Assembly: GCA_028023455.1 (NCBI GenBank)
Contig: JAQFVV010000452.1
Coordinates: 124,001 to 188,000, forward strand
From: Epiperipatus broadwayi
Taxonomy: Eukaryota > Onychophora > Udeonychophora > Euonychophora > Peripatidae
Direction of reading: 5' to 3'
DNA: 64,000 bases
Part shown: positions 13,241 to 24,900 of the stretch, piece after piece
How positions within the stretch are numbered: the first letter of the stretch is position 1
How the letters are laid out: each line of letters opens with the position of its first letter
Notes under the pieces: generated by a model
What the model saw: only the letters and a program-made list of their open reading frames with translations
What the model was told of the DNA's origin: nothing
Database searches by the model: none
Made by a program: the position numbers and the translations under genes

Positions 13241-13507
13241 ATATAGTTCCAATTTTTCAGCCATCACAAAAATGAAAAACAAGTGAGACATACTTCACAT
13301 AAAAAAATTACTATGCATGGTGATTGGCAGACTGATGCAGGGAGTTCCTGCAAAAGACATCTAGTTGTGAAGACATGTTCCACAATATGCTTTTTCACAT
13401 GGAAATGATTGCAGCTTTTTGGGTATTCCCTCATATATATTATCATTTTTAACCATTATCAATCCACTGCAGGATGGTCTCTTCAAGTTTAATCCATATA
13501 TATAAAT

Positions 13508-13868
13508 GATCACTAGATGGAACTTACCAATAGCTCTAAACAAGCTTTGTTTTTATAAGTGCAAAAAGAGGTAGAATTCAAACTCTCTATTGCTATCTAT
13601 ATATGTCTATATGACATGCATCTGTATTTGAACACATATGTGCAGTGCAATTGAGAAATATATTTCAATCATCATATAAATTACAATAAGTCATTACAAT
13701 TTTAAGTTATCACATTTTAGTAATACGAATACCTCATACTAGGTTTACATAAAACACATATATAACATCACACCTATGCACAGTATAATAACTGATTTAC
13801 TCTATCTCTTTCAGCACTTATAAAAACAAAGCTTGTTTAGAGCTATTGGTAAGCTCCATCTAGTGATC
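13508..13868. mobile_element. Inverted-repeat element (55-bp arms) related to the ribozyme repeats
   Basis: Arms 13508-13562 and 13815-13868 are inverted copies (gatcactagatgga... / ...tccatctagtgatc) differing at few bases. The arm contains accaatagctctaaacaagc followed by ataagtgc; the subfamily C repeats at 54.2 and 54.6 kb carry the same order (accaatagctcaaacaagct ... ataagtgc). The interior is non-coding. It may be an inverted pair of truncated retrozyme-like units rather than a DNA transposon. Confidence 0.5.
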
Positions 13869-15050
13869 ATAAAATGCAAGCTTAAAAGCAAGTTTCGACA
13901 TTTATAACTCGTTTTAATTATATATATATATTGAGTAAACAGTTTTTCTTTTTCTTTAAATTTTACAAATCTGCCTTTATTTATATATCAATACTTGGGT
14001 TATTTATTGTATCTTTTGTTTCTAATGGATCTCGCACACATTTTTCTATACTTGTATTTCTATATCAAAATACACACCCTCATTTTTCAAAAACATTATT
14101 TCTTCATTTTTATTTTAACTTTTCAGAAATCTAAGAGTAAATGTTCTAACAAGTTCTAGTACCTTATTTTACTTGAAAGTGTCTTTTATAAAGTTTTAAG
14201 TAACCAAATGTAAAACCATCGTTGAGTTAAAGTCGAGATTAAAAAAGCTTATAGCTTTCTTTAGCTTTAATCACAAGCCACTTAACAAAGTTGATTATTT
14301 AATTACCTTTTATAAATGAGCAAAATTTAAAAACATTGACATAGTCGCATCAGCTATAATATTTACTAAACAATATCAAATATAAACATTACAAACATTA
14401 ACAGTTGTTGCTTAATATCAATACATACACAATAATAATAATTTTTTTATTCAAATACCCAAATAAATTATAATAGAATGGTTTATTGCTTAGAAGTTTA
14501 TAAGTAGTTCTAATGATTAAGTGTCAGAGATTTGTCTTGATTTATGGATCTTGAGTTTCAGAGTGTGCCAAATCATAATTGCATTAAACCACATTTGCCA
14601 AATACATTATATAAATAACGCAGTAGAGTTAAATTTACTGGATTTCATTTTTGAGTTTCAGTCAGAAATTATCATACTTGAGAAAAAAATGACTGTGAAG
14701 ACTTATAAATTTGCTACACTCAGTTTTTTTATAGTAGTTAGTATTTTATCCATGTTTACTCACCATGAAATAATATGTAACAATTTCTAATATATATTTC
14801 TGCATATGTACCAAGAGAAACTTCAAATAAGATGTTAAACAAATAACTGCCAATTGCAAATCAATACCAGTGGCCTAGTAATAGTATTTTTGTTTGAGTT
14901 GCTTTTAAATCAAAGCTTAATTTTGGTTTAAAGGTATGTTAAATAGATATAATATTAATGGAGAATTGATTTCAGGATGCAATTGTCAGTTTCAGTTGGA
15001 TGTTTGTCTAATTAAATTAAATATATAAAGTTTATCTTGGATGGGTGTAT
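13869..15050. other. A+T-rich region, no gene recognised
   Basis: A weak 89-codon plus-strand frame (14521-14790) has no recognisable domain and starts at a non-ATG codon. I see no splice or promoter context that supports it. Confidence 0.45.
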
Positions 15051-15490
15051 AGAAATTCTCATTATACTTTCAATGTTTACATCAGTAAACTTCATCAAAA
15101 TCTTCTTTTATATATATGACATATTACACAGATACATCTATGTATAATTTATTGTAGTAAAATGCATACTAATATTTAGGCTGAGTCACAGTGCCATCAG
15201 CTGGGTAATATAGGTGAAGTTTATCTAGGATTAATATAAATTTATTAAACGCACATTGATTACGTAAGTAATATTTACTGAGGCTATAACCTCGAGAATA
15301 TGCGTGTAAAATGCAATAGTAGGGACCTCTACAGCTTGTGGTTAAACACCCGTAGAGGTCCCTACTATCGCATTTTACACGCATATTCTCGAGGTTATAG
15401 CCTTAGTAAATATTACTAGGATTAATATGTAAAATTCTCATTATACATTCAAGGTTTACATCAGTAAAGTGAATTAAAATCTTCTAATAT
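15051..15490. repeat. Direct repeats flanking a long palindrome
   Basis: Two ~70-bp direct copies (about 15051-15115 and 15430-15490) share aattctcattata, tttacatcagtaaa and aaaatcttct. They bracket the foldback at 15267-15417. A second pair (ctaggattaatat near 15222 and 15416) lies just inside. The layout suggests an insertion or duplication event rather than chance. Confidence 0.6.
15267..15417. repeat. 66-bp near-perfect palindrome, G+C-richer than surroundings
   Basis: Arms 15267-15332 and 15352-15417 are complementary with about two mismatches, separated by a 19-nt loop (agcttgtggttaaacaccc). The arms contain aggctataacctcgagaata and agggacctctac. RNA or single-stranded DNA would form a very stable hairpin. 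No protein is apparent. Confidence 0.85.
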
Positions 15491-15843
15491 ATATATTGTA
15501 AGAAATTAGCCCTGGTTCAATCCTTAAAGTATGTGATTTAAAAAAAAAAAAAGAAAAGAAATAAAATATTTTCTTTGAATCGGAAATAAATGATTTTCTT
15601 ACATATTTGTCACTTAGATTTCTTTTTAAAAAAAGTTTATAATTTTTTTTCATTATTATTGCATTTGTTTGTTAAAGTTAATATTTTGTTTACATTTAAA
15701 TATTTTAAATGCAGCACAAATATAATAATAGAGTATCTTTATTTATATGAAATTACTTATGAAATAAAAAAAGAATGGAGAAATATGGAAGTTGTCTATC
15801 TATAAAAAAGATATTACGCATGGGAGGAGAAACGTAAATAGCC

Positions 15844-15869
15844 ATGTGTGTGTGTGTGTGTGTGTGTGC
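15844..15869. repeat. (GT)n microsatellite
   Basis: About 12 GT units, pure. Confidence 0.95.
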
Positions 15870-16088
15870 TGAAAATCAGATATATTAATCTTTAACTTGG
15901 ATTAAAGTTGATATCTGTGATAGAGAAAATCTCTAGTTTAATAAATGATTAATAATAATTATTACGTCCTTATCAATAAGTTGATATCGTAAAAGTTGGG
16001 AGTTGAGTAAATTGACGCTTGAAAATAAAAATGAGACAATTTGCTCTACATAAATAATCTTCATGTAATAAAGATATATATGAGAGAT

Positions 16089-16147
16089 GATGACCTGGTC
16101 CAACTGATGAGTGCTGATTCAGCACGAAATGCATATTGGGGGTTATT
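16089..16147 (+). ncRNA. Solitary type I hammerhead ribozyme with intact core
   Basis: Best-preserved ribozyme of the window. Stem I 5' gatgacc (16089-16095) and tccaa; core CTGATGA (16104-16110); perfect 6-bp stem II gtgctg-att-cagcac (16111-16125); GAAA (16126-16129); stem III is the self-complementary ATGCAT (16129-16134); cleavage is predicted after A16135; stem I 3' ttggg and ggttatt (16136-16147). Stem III has almost no loop, as in PLE and retrozyme hammerheads that act best as dimers. Flanks match subfamily A (gagatgatga before, ttatttg after), so this is a truncated single unit. Compared with the 994-1054 copy, a T-A pair of distal stem I is replaced by C-G. Confidence 0.85.
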
Positions 16148-17036
16148 TGGCTTTTATTGTATCTTTATTTATATGAAATTACTTATGAAATAAAAATGGA
16201 GAAATATGGAAGTTGTCTATCTTTAGTTATAATAATCGCAATAGAATGTGTGTGCATGGATCTGTAGTAAAATATGGAGTAATGCTTTATACATTTTATA
16301 AAATTTGTTTACAATTATTTATTTAAATTTATTTTTATTAAATATAAATATTTTGATATTATATTTTTAACATAGCAACATTCAAAAAGATTGACACTGA
16401 GTGTGTGGACAACTCTTTATTTATAACAATAGACTATTACAAAACATGCGACAGGATATTTATTCAAAGGATGCCATGAAGTAAAAGAAATATTTGGTTA
16501 ATTTGACCTTTTTGCTTTTGTCATTGACAATTTTTGCTATTTAGCCATTACACTGCTAAAATTATAAAAGTTATAATGTTTGAGCAAATACTAAACATAT
16601 ATAGCTAAAAAGCCAAATTATCTGAAGTTTTACCAAATCATTTATTATCTATTCCACTAATTTCATCAGCCATGAGAAATCTTTTTAAAATGTATGTTTA
16701 AAAGGAATGAAAAATAAAAGTAACAAACTATTTGAATAGATCTAGGAGAAAGAAATTAATATCTTGATTGATGCAAATTTTCTAAGCATTTCCAAGAATT
16801 GTTAATTAGTGTCATTTGCTTCTTGTAATTATCATCAAAAATAAGTGCTTGAACAATAGAGCCATGCAACCTTAAAAATGTTCATCATGCCAAGTAATTG
16901 CATTTTTTCTGCAATTTTCACATCTATCCATTTATTCTTCTTAAATTGCCATGGGATAGGATTTGAAAACAGCTTTTTGAACTTTGTTTGCATAGAACTT
17001 TTAAGAACTTTAAAAAAATAATGAGAAAGATCAATA
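16148..17036. other. A+T-rich region, nothing recognised
   Basis: Short flank of the subfamily A fragment, then unique A+T-rich DNA. A segment near 16160-16220 repeats 15735-15800 (atctttatttatatgaaatt, then tggagaaatatggaagttgt), an additional local duplication. Confidence 0.5.
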
Positions 17037-17110
17037 TATTATTATTATTATTATTATTATTTTCATCATCATCATCATCATCATCATTATCATCATCATC
17101 ATCATCATCA

Positions 17111-17171
<61 letters not shown>
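17037..17171. repeat. (ATT)n/(ATC)n microsatellite
   Basis: A trinucleotide run; the Ser/Leu-rich frame across it is an artefact. Confidence 0.95.
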
Positions 17172-17173
<2 letters not shown>

Positions 17174-17344
17174 GTTTTATTTCAGCATTCTCCATTGAAA
17201 GTTTATGAAAATGAGGAAAAGCTATTTATTTTTATTTAATATTTGTATAATTTATTCCACATACAATCCATATATTTAGTTGTGAGAATGAATACATTAA
17301 CTTTAGAATCATAATATGTGTACTAATTTCATCTATTAAAAAAT

Positions 17345-19085
17345 GTTAGTTTTAAACATCTAACAGATGCTGAAATTTCTGTTCTTGGAAAGGCATTAAA
17401 CTTTTCCATAACTCTGACTTAATATTCCTTTATTAGATATAATGGTAGCCACTGAGGAAATCACTCAAAAATTGCCTTTAGAAGAAGCAGCAGAAATATG
17501 CTGGAGAATAAAAAAAACTCTCAACAAGCAACAAAAATTGAAGTCACACATATCCTATGATTAGAGGAAAGCAATTAAACCTCTCAAAATAGATAAATCT
17601 ATAATGATTCTCCCTGCTGACAAAGGCAATGCAATAGTTGTAATGGATACAACTGATATGGCAATAAAATACAATAATTCCTCACAGTAGACAAATACAG
17701 AAAAGTGGCAAAAAATCTGATACCGAGTACAGAAACAAAGTTACAAGTATTTTTTAGAAAGCATTGCAGATACTTCATTCACTCAGAAAAAAGTAAAATT
17801 AATATCATAATTCAGAAAAATTCCTCACCTTTATGGTCTAACTAAAAAATATAAGGTTCATGTTTCATTAAGACCTATTCTTAGTTCTAGAAATGCCAAC
17901 ATTTATCAAAATTTTTTCTCAAAGATCCAGTCCTTTGTCAGGGATTATAGATACTTTGTAAAAAAAAATCAAGAACATGAAAATTGAAAGAACTGACTTA
18001 CTGATAAGCTTTGATATGGAAAGTTTATTCACAAATGTACCATGTGAAGAAACATTGTCTATTGTAAGGAAAAGATTAAATGATGATAAAAGCTTACAAA
18101 CCAGAACAACCCTTTCTATTGATAGTATAATGGAACTATTAACATTCTGAATAAAATGATCTACTTTTAATATACACAGAATTCTTCCAAAAAAATAAAA
18201 GTATGGCTATGGACTCACCATTGTCACTCCTGATTAACAATATTTACATGGAAGAACTTGAAACCACAACCATAAAAAGTACTCCATATCCACCTAAATT
18301 TGGCTTTACTATGTAGATGATACATTTATTGTATGGTCACATGGTGAAGCACTACAATTCATTCATAAATTTGTCTTGTGACAAGTTTCTCTCTTGGCAA
18401 AATCAAAACTACAATTGATAGAAAACTCACACATATGGAAAATTACTTAGCATATACATTTAATCATACCAGGAACACAAAACAAATAATTATAATATCA
18501 CTATGGAACAGAGCAAAATAAGTTTGTTCAGAAACCAGCAATATAAAAAAATAAAAAAAATCTATATAGAACAAATTCTTATAAAAGTGGTTATCCATCA
18601 GCTTTTATTAAGAAAACCTTATATAGACAGCAAAAAGTACCATAAAACAATTATTGGTACTGTAGTGCATCCATACATACAAAAAATAGCAGAAAAATTA
18701 AGGAAAATCTGCAATCAGCATACCAGCAGAACAGCTTTCCAAAACCATACCACACTAAGAGGAATTCTAACAACTAGAAAGCCTAAATTTGAAATGCTAA
18801 AAAGAAAAAAACTTCATCTATAAAAAATCATGTGAATGTGGAAGAATGTATATTGGTGAGACTAATCATCTCATTTAAAAGGCTTGCAAGAGCACAAACT
18901 GAGGATTAGAAGAGAAAAAAATAGATCTGTCTAAGGTAGCAGACCATATATGTACTACAGAACATATGTTCAATTGGGAAAATACAAAAATATTGGATAG
19001 AGAAGAAAAGATACAAGGAAAAAAATGTTAAAAAGTTGCTCACATGACCAATGGTGAACAATGCCATAAGTCAATGTACTGTGAC
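17345..19085 (+). pseudogene. Penelope-like element: RT plus GIY-YIG endonuclease, degenerate
   Basis: Plus-strand pieces follow the PLE order. LTDAEISVLGKALNF (about 17.36 kb) is the N-terminal RT signature. KSIMILPADKGNAIVVMD (17.60-17.65 kb) is the ADKG box. HLYGLTKKYKVH (17.83-17.86 kb). LLISFDMESLFTNVP (about 18.0 kb) is motif A. YVDDTFIVWSHGEAL (from 18310) is the catalytic motif C with both Asp retained. HPYIQKIAEKLRKI (about 18.67 kb) is the thumb/linker. CECGRMYIGETN (about 18.83 kb) is the GIY-YIG core. Frameshifts and stops break it at least six times, so it is inactive; the longest open stretch is 18503-18823. PLEs use this RT for target-primed reverse transcription. No hammerhead was seen in its 3' flank, where a SINE-like sequence follows. 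Confidence 0.9.
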
Positions 19086-19129
19086 TATACATAATGTATG
19101 AAAAGCCTAATCAACTTTGCTCTTAGGAA

Positions 19130-19405
19130 AAAGTGGAGAAATCAGGAGGAACCTCATAGATAAGTATATGAATTATCTACTGACTGTTGCCTTTGTCAGA
19201 ATGACTCAGTTGGTTATCTTAAAATTCAATATTCAAGAATGTAAAAGTCCAGGTTTAATTCCCATGATAGAACTGTCACTGGTCAGGCTAGCAACACCTG
19301 AGGAAGAAGGGAGAATAATATTTTTCAAAACATTGTGCATATACTAGCCTGTGTGTTATTACTAACAGTCAAATGTATTTGGAATGTTTAAATAAAGTTA
19401 AATTT
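19130..19405 (+). mobile_element. tRNA-derived SINE, second copy
   Basis: A box-A-like TGACTCAGTTGG (about 19201) and a box-B-like GGTTTAATTCC (about 19252) are spaced as in a tRNA-derived pol III promoter. The sequence aligns with 10565-10845 over most of its length. The 3' part (gttattactaacagtcaaatgtatttgg) is tRNA-unrelated body shared by both copies. It sits directly downstream of the PLE relic. Confidence 0.65.
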
Positions 19406-20141
19406 TTCTAAAGACATTCAATAATTATATTATATGATGGAAATAGTCCAATCTATAACTACAACTAAAATACCATCATCACAAACCTTCAGGAAAACAC
19501 TCAATACAATGTAATTTAATTGTTTAACAAAGGCTATCTAGATTATAATATTATATTTTATATCTAACTTATAATAATTTAGTTTAGTCATTTATAATAT
19601 ATGTTTTCAAAGATGCAAAGAATCTATAATTTTAGATAAATATTATTTGTATATTTATAATAATATTGGTGGTCTTGTCTTAGTTGCATTATAGCATGCA
19701 TTTATTTATTTTCTTTAGGATATATATATATAGTGATGCATATGCCTATGTTTGTATAGTACTTTTATATTTTAGCCCCTCAATAAAATGACTTGTTGAT
19801 GTAATGGTCTTAAAAAAAGTATTCACAAGAATCGTATATGTAAAATTATGGAGAAGAAATAGAATTGAAAGAATTAGATATGAATTATTAACATCACTCA
19901 TCTGAGAAAACATATTCATAGTATTATTTAAATTTATTCTATGTTTAAGCAAATTCTTTTTTTTTTTTGAATCTAAATAAAATAAATAACCTTTGTTAAC
20001 ACTTTAGGGGTCAAGATATAAGATAATTTGTTGAACCAAAATAATGCTGCTTTATATGTATAATCTTATAAACTATTTATTTCTTTGTAATAAATTGGAA
20101 ATAGTAAAGTAATATGCAATGAAAAGGGAAAATCAATAAAT
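19406..20141. other. A+T-rich region, nothing recognised
   Basis: No coding or repeat signature apart from a short (AT)n near 19722. Confidence 0.5.
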
Positions 20142-20142
20142 A

Positions 20143-20204
<62 letters not shown>

Positions 20205-20217
20205 CATCACCATCATC
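20142..20217. repeat. (ATT)n microsatellite
   Basis: A pure ATT run ending in ATC/ACC variants. Confidence 0.95.
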
Positions 20218-20578
20218 TTTTTATTTAATGTAATTTATTAATTAAACTTAACTTCGTATTTTTTTAAATTTATTTATTAAGTTATATCATGTGCCAATAA
20301 AACTATTTAATGTACCCTGAGAAGCTCAAACTAACATTTAAATATATTTTGAATCTAATTAGAATACATTTTAACATAACGTTAAGAAGAGATTTATAGT
20401 ATACAAGATACACATACATTTGAAAGTAATTAAGAATTTAAGAAGAGATTAATTTATTAAAGATTATTAGATTATTGATTTATTTATTGAATGTAGTTTG
20501 GATTTAATAAAATGCCTTTTGACTTGAATTATATTAACAGTGTCAGCATTTAGATTTATTTATTTAAATTGAGGCATT

Positions 20579-20674
20579 ATTTTACATAATAGTTTAGTAG
20601 ATTAAAGTTTATTTTACATAATAGTTTAGTAGATTAAAGTTTATTTTACATAATAGTTTAGTAGATTAAAGTTT
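20579..20674. repeat. 32-bp tandem repeat, three copies
   Basis: The unit beginning tttacataatagtttagtag recurs at 20581, 20613 and 20645, with essentially no differences between copies, so the expansion is recent. Confidence 0.9.
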
Positions 20675-21122
20675 AATTATAATTAGCTTGCCCAATTTAT
20701 GAGGCATGACAAAGCCAAACTTTTATAGTTATAAATACCATCCAGGTGTGATACCATGATGAATCTATTTGTGTAGTTACAATATATATAAAGCACATTA
20801 CCAAGATATATCTTTTGTATACTTTATCGTACTAAAAATACATACCAGTGCTTTGGCTAGGTCACACTGGTCATCAACTTGGTAATAAATATTTTAAAAA
20901 TAGTTGTAGAGGCAGTACAAACATTGACATACAACAAAATTGATAATGCTACTAATAGAAACAGAGAGAAATAATGACTGAGAAACTATTTATATTAATG
21001 AGTTTTTACGAAATTTTTCCAAATAGAAGATATTTCTCTTGCATCATTACATTTGTTGATACAATCTGATAACATCATTTATGTGAACCCCATTGTTTAA
21101 CATACATAGGGAGTATATAGCT
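20675..21122. other. A+T-rich region, nothing recognised
   Basis: No open frame or motif supported. Confidence 0.5.
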
Positions 21123-21274
21123 ATATATTACTTATAATACTTCATTCATATACACTTTAATGCAAGTAATTTTCTTAACCTTCTTTATTTTCTTACAGTT
21201 TCAAGAAAATAAAGAAGGTTAAGAAAATTACTTGCATTAAAGTGTATATGAATGAAGTATTATAAGTAATATAT
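21123..21274. repeat. Perfect 72-bp palindrome (PLE-end related)
   Basis: Arms 21123-21194 and 21203-21274 are fully complementary around an 8-nt loop (acagtttc). The right arm carries gcattaaagtgtatatg, shared with the right end of the 3441-3942 element, and the preceding aagaaaatta is shared too. It is read as a head-to-head pair of very short 5'-truncated copies of that element. The absence of mismatches indicates recent origin or gene conversion. Confidence 0.85.
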
Positions 21275-21356
21275 ATGATTATATGAAGATAAGCAAAGAA
21301 AGTGAAGGAGAATAATAATATAGTATATAGCTAATTAAATTAATTCATATATATAT

Positions 21357-21835
21357 ATAACAAATCTTAAATATATTCCAAACAACGGTAAACAATTTAT
21401 AATACAATATAAATAAAAACTCAATAAAAACTCATAAAGAAATATTTTCGATTATATTCATAATCATTTTCAACTCAACTTTCAAAATGGAATCATCTAT
21501 TATAAATAAAAACTCAATAAAAACTCATAAAGAAATATTTTCGATTATATTCATAATCATTTTCAACTCAACTTTCAAAATGGAATCATCTATAAAAACT
21601 CAATAAAAACTCATAAAGAAATATTTTCGATTATATTCATAATCATTTTCAACTCAACTTTCAAAATGGAATCATCTATTATAGATGATTCCATTTTGAA
21701 AGTTGAGTTGAAAATGATTATGAATATAATCGAAAATATTTCTTTATGAGTTTTTATTGAGTTTTTATTTATATTGTATTATAAATTGTTTACCGTTGTT
21801 TGGAATATATTTAAGTTTTGTTATTGTATTATTGA
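21357..21835. repeat. Three tandem ~88-bp units plus one inverted unit
   Basis: A block running from aataaaaactcaataaaaac to tggaatcatctat occurs at about 21411, 21504 and 21592 in direct order, then once inverted from about 21681. The inverted copy extends beyond the unit and matches the left flank (ttccaaacaacggtaaac near 21376, mirrored near 21790). Copies are near-identical. It is the same tandem-then-inverted layout as the ribozyme arrays, but no hammerhead core was seen. Confidence 0.85.
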
Positions 21836-21853
21836 TATTAGCGACATTTATTT

Positions 21854-21858
<5 letters not shown>

Positions 21859-21894
<36 letters not shown>
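21859..21894. repeat. (TA)n microsatellite
   Basis: A pure TA run just outside the inverted repeat. Confidence 0.95.
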
Positions 21895-21900
<6 letters not shown>

Positions 21901-24900
21901 ATATACAAATCTGATGTGGCTCAGATTAATGAAAACACATGTGAATTGTCTAATAAATGTACTAACTGCCATTTGAATATATGAGTATAGGTATGTGTCT
22001 CTTGAGAAATAAAAATGTAAGCTGCTTAAAGATTAAAAGAAAAATTAATTCATGCACATTATTAAAGATTATTAAGTATTATTTTGTAGTATGTGAGAAA
22101 CAAGGTATAATAACACTGTTAAAAGAAGAAAGAAAAATACTTGATAAACAAAAGAATTTGAATTGAATAATTATTAAAAAAAAAATTTAAATTTGAATCT
22201 TATTTAACCTGACTTGTAAACAAAAGTTTTAATTAAACAACTTGTCATTTTTTTATATAGAAAATTAAATGGTGGATTTGAATCTAGTATTAAAATTGTA
22301 AACTTTATAACATTTTAGATGTTATAATTATAAAATTTAAAAGTCTGCAGTGAATTTTTCTTCTTCCTATGCTAAAAAAATAGAAAGTGATAAGCTATAT
22401 GTTTCTCTTCTTCTTTCATTTATAAAAAAACCCATGATATAATGTACTAAAATTTGTATTCACAACATGGTTTGGAGAGCATAAAGAAGGTATTTTTCAA
22501 AAAAATATATTGTTGTAATGATGCAAAGGACATATATTTCATAGTTGGTGATGTATATATTATTTGAAAACTATGTTGTTTGAACAACACCAATTTGATA
22601 TAAATAGGTTGGAAACAAACAACTAGGCATTATTTATTATTACTATCACTCTAATTGTAGGAGCACAGCAGTTCATTCATATTATTTTGCACTAGAGCAC
22701 AGTCTACTATTGACGTGATATTGCCATGATCCATGCTAAAGAAAGAATCAACTGCTGATGAAGACTCTTATTTCACCATAAGCTGTATTTTATGGATTGT
22801 TTTTAAAGTATTTTTTAATAATCCACTTACAACAGTCAGCATGATGAATTTATTTAGAAAAAATCCATCTATCATGTGTGGCTAGGTAACCAAAAACCGC
22901 ATGAATTAAAACAACATGGAAAATGCAATCAGATCCAGAAATTAGTGCTGAAGTTTGAGAAACCAGCCTGTGCCATGCCTATATAATGCAGTGAAAAAAA
23001 AAATAGATAGTGCTATATAAATGACTCAAGCCCTATAGATAGTATACCTCATATAACACTATCAGTAGTGCTGTATTTATTCTCTCTAACATGAAGGAGA
23101 TCTTTATTGGAAAAATTAAGGATGACAATGGTAAAATATAAAAAAACTATCTGAAAAGAAACCATAGTTAGTGACTGTTTCCCTATTTAATGTGATAAGA
23201 TCTTATCATTATAAATACTATAAGACTTTAAACTTGAAACATTAAACTTAAAATATTTTTTGTTACTATAATATTTTTTTTACTTATGTGGTGATAGTTG
23301 ATAGTTTATACACGGATGTTTTATTTATTCATTACTAATAAATTATTAATTTTTTTTATTAATCGATTTGGTTTGTGTTTGTAACTCAATCCATAGCCCT
23401 GAAAAATTATGTAATCCACTGGGGGACATGCAGGGATGGAGTAATAATTTACGATGATTTAAAACTTTTCTAAAAGTACTTTTTTTTTTTTAGGAGGTTT
23501 GGCATCTTTGAGTTTCTTTTTATTAAAACTGAAAAACAAATAAAATACTTTTGGGAGTACTTGCATTTTAAATTATAAATTATCATCATCATGCTGATTA
23601 ATATTATTATATATTTAAATTAAAACTTTTATTTGAACCAAATCCTATGGTACATATGTTGAAAATCTCATTATTTATATCTACACATCTTTGATTGTAC
23701 ATTGGTGATATTCACGTTCAAACCCATGTTCCATCAACCTGTTTCCAAAGTTACCATTACATTATATACATATATTGTAAATGGACACACAAACTACCAC
23801 CCACCTACACTATGCTACATCATACTAAGCATAATCAAGTAATTGTTAAACAATGCTTTCTCTTTTTCAAAAATACTAAACACTGCAATTAACTAGTTAT
23901 TTTTTTTGTTATAAAGAAAGATAAAGTTTCAAGTTAGACACTAAGCAATTACCCTCATGTATAAATAGACAATATGACTAACCAAGAGTATTGTAAGTCT
24001 TCAACTAACCAACATATTATGATGTGAACATAAGTAAAATGCATAAGGTAATGACCTAAAGTCAAGCATATTATTAAGCAACCGGACATGGAAATGAAAA
24101 GATATTCCCAATAAATATTTATTTTAATAACATTACATTGATGTACAATTATGCAATAAAAGACATATGCAGCAAGCACAAAAAAGTCATCATCTTGACA
24201 ACTGCATTATTTTTTTAACAAAGCAAGATGAACATATGTGTTTGATTTTGGGAACAAATTTCAATTGTGCAAGAACAAACAGTAATTTACTTCATCCATC
24301 AATATAAACCAAAACCGAAAATGCCTCCAAGATATGGAAGCAAACTAAATGATTTGAGGTAATTATTAAAAAGAATACTTCAAATTTACATCAAATCATC
24401 ACAAAAAAATAAGTATACTTCAAATTTATATCAGATCATTGCAAGAGAATAAGTAAATAACTACTAACAATCAGTAAGACAGTTTTATGCACCATCTACC
24501 TATGTATAAAGACAACCCTAGAAAAACTACACATGATAACAAGGGTACTACAATGTGGTCTGGCTAAATGAACTATGCCATAGGAGACTGAATGCCAGCT
24601 CTTTAAGCCCATAGAAGTGTTATAATGTGGGAGAAGCCTTTCTTTATTAGATACTGGTTGATGATGAAAATCTTCAGATCTCATGGATCTTCTTCAAAGG
24701 AAATGAACCAGACAACACAGATGATCTATAATTACAGAGTGAGTGTGTGTCTATTAAACTTACAGACAGTAAATTACCTGAGAAGATCTATCACTAGGAG
24801 GAATAGACTTGGAACATGATGGACAGTGCTTGCTAGACTGAGAAATTGACTTTTTTTAAATTTTATTCAATTGATTTGCAGTTTTATTTTATTTGTTATT

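Noticed and set aside
16660-16690. Minus-strand CTGATGA near 16.67 kb
   Set aside because: Followed by sequence unable to form stem II and without GAAA; a chance match in A+T-rich DNA.
22745-22800. CTGATGAAGACT resembling a hammerhead core
   Set aside because: No GAAA box, no stem II partner and no stem I pairing could be found nearby.
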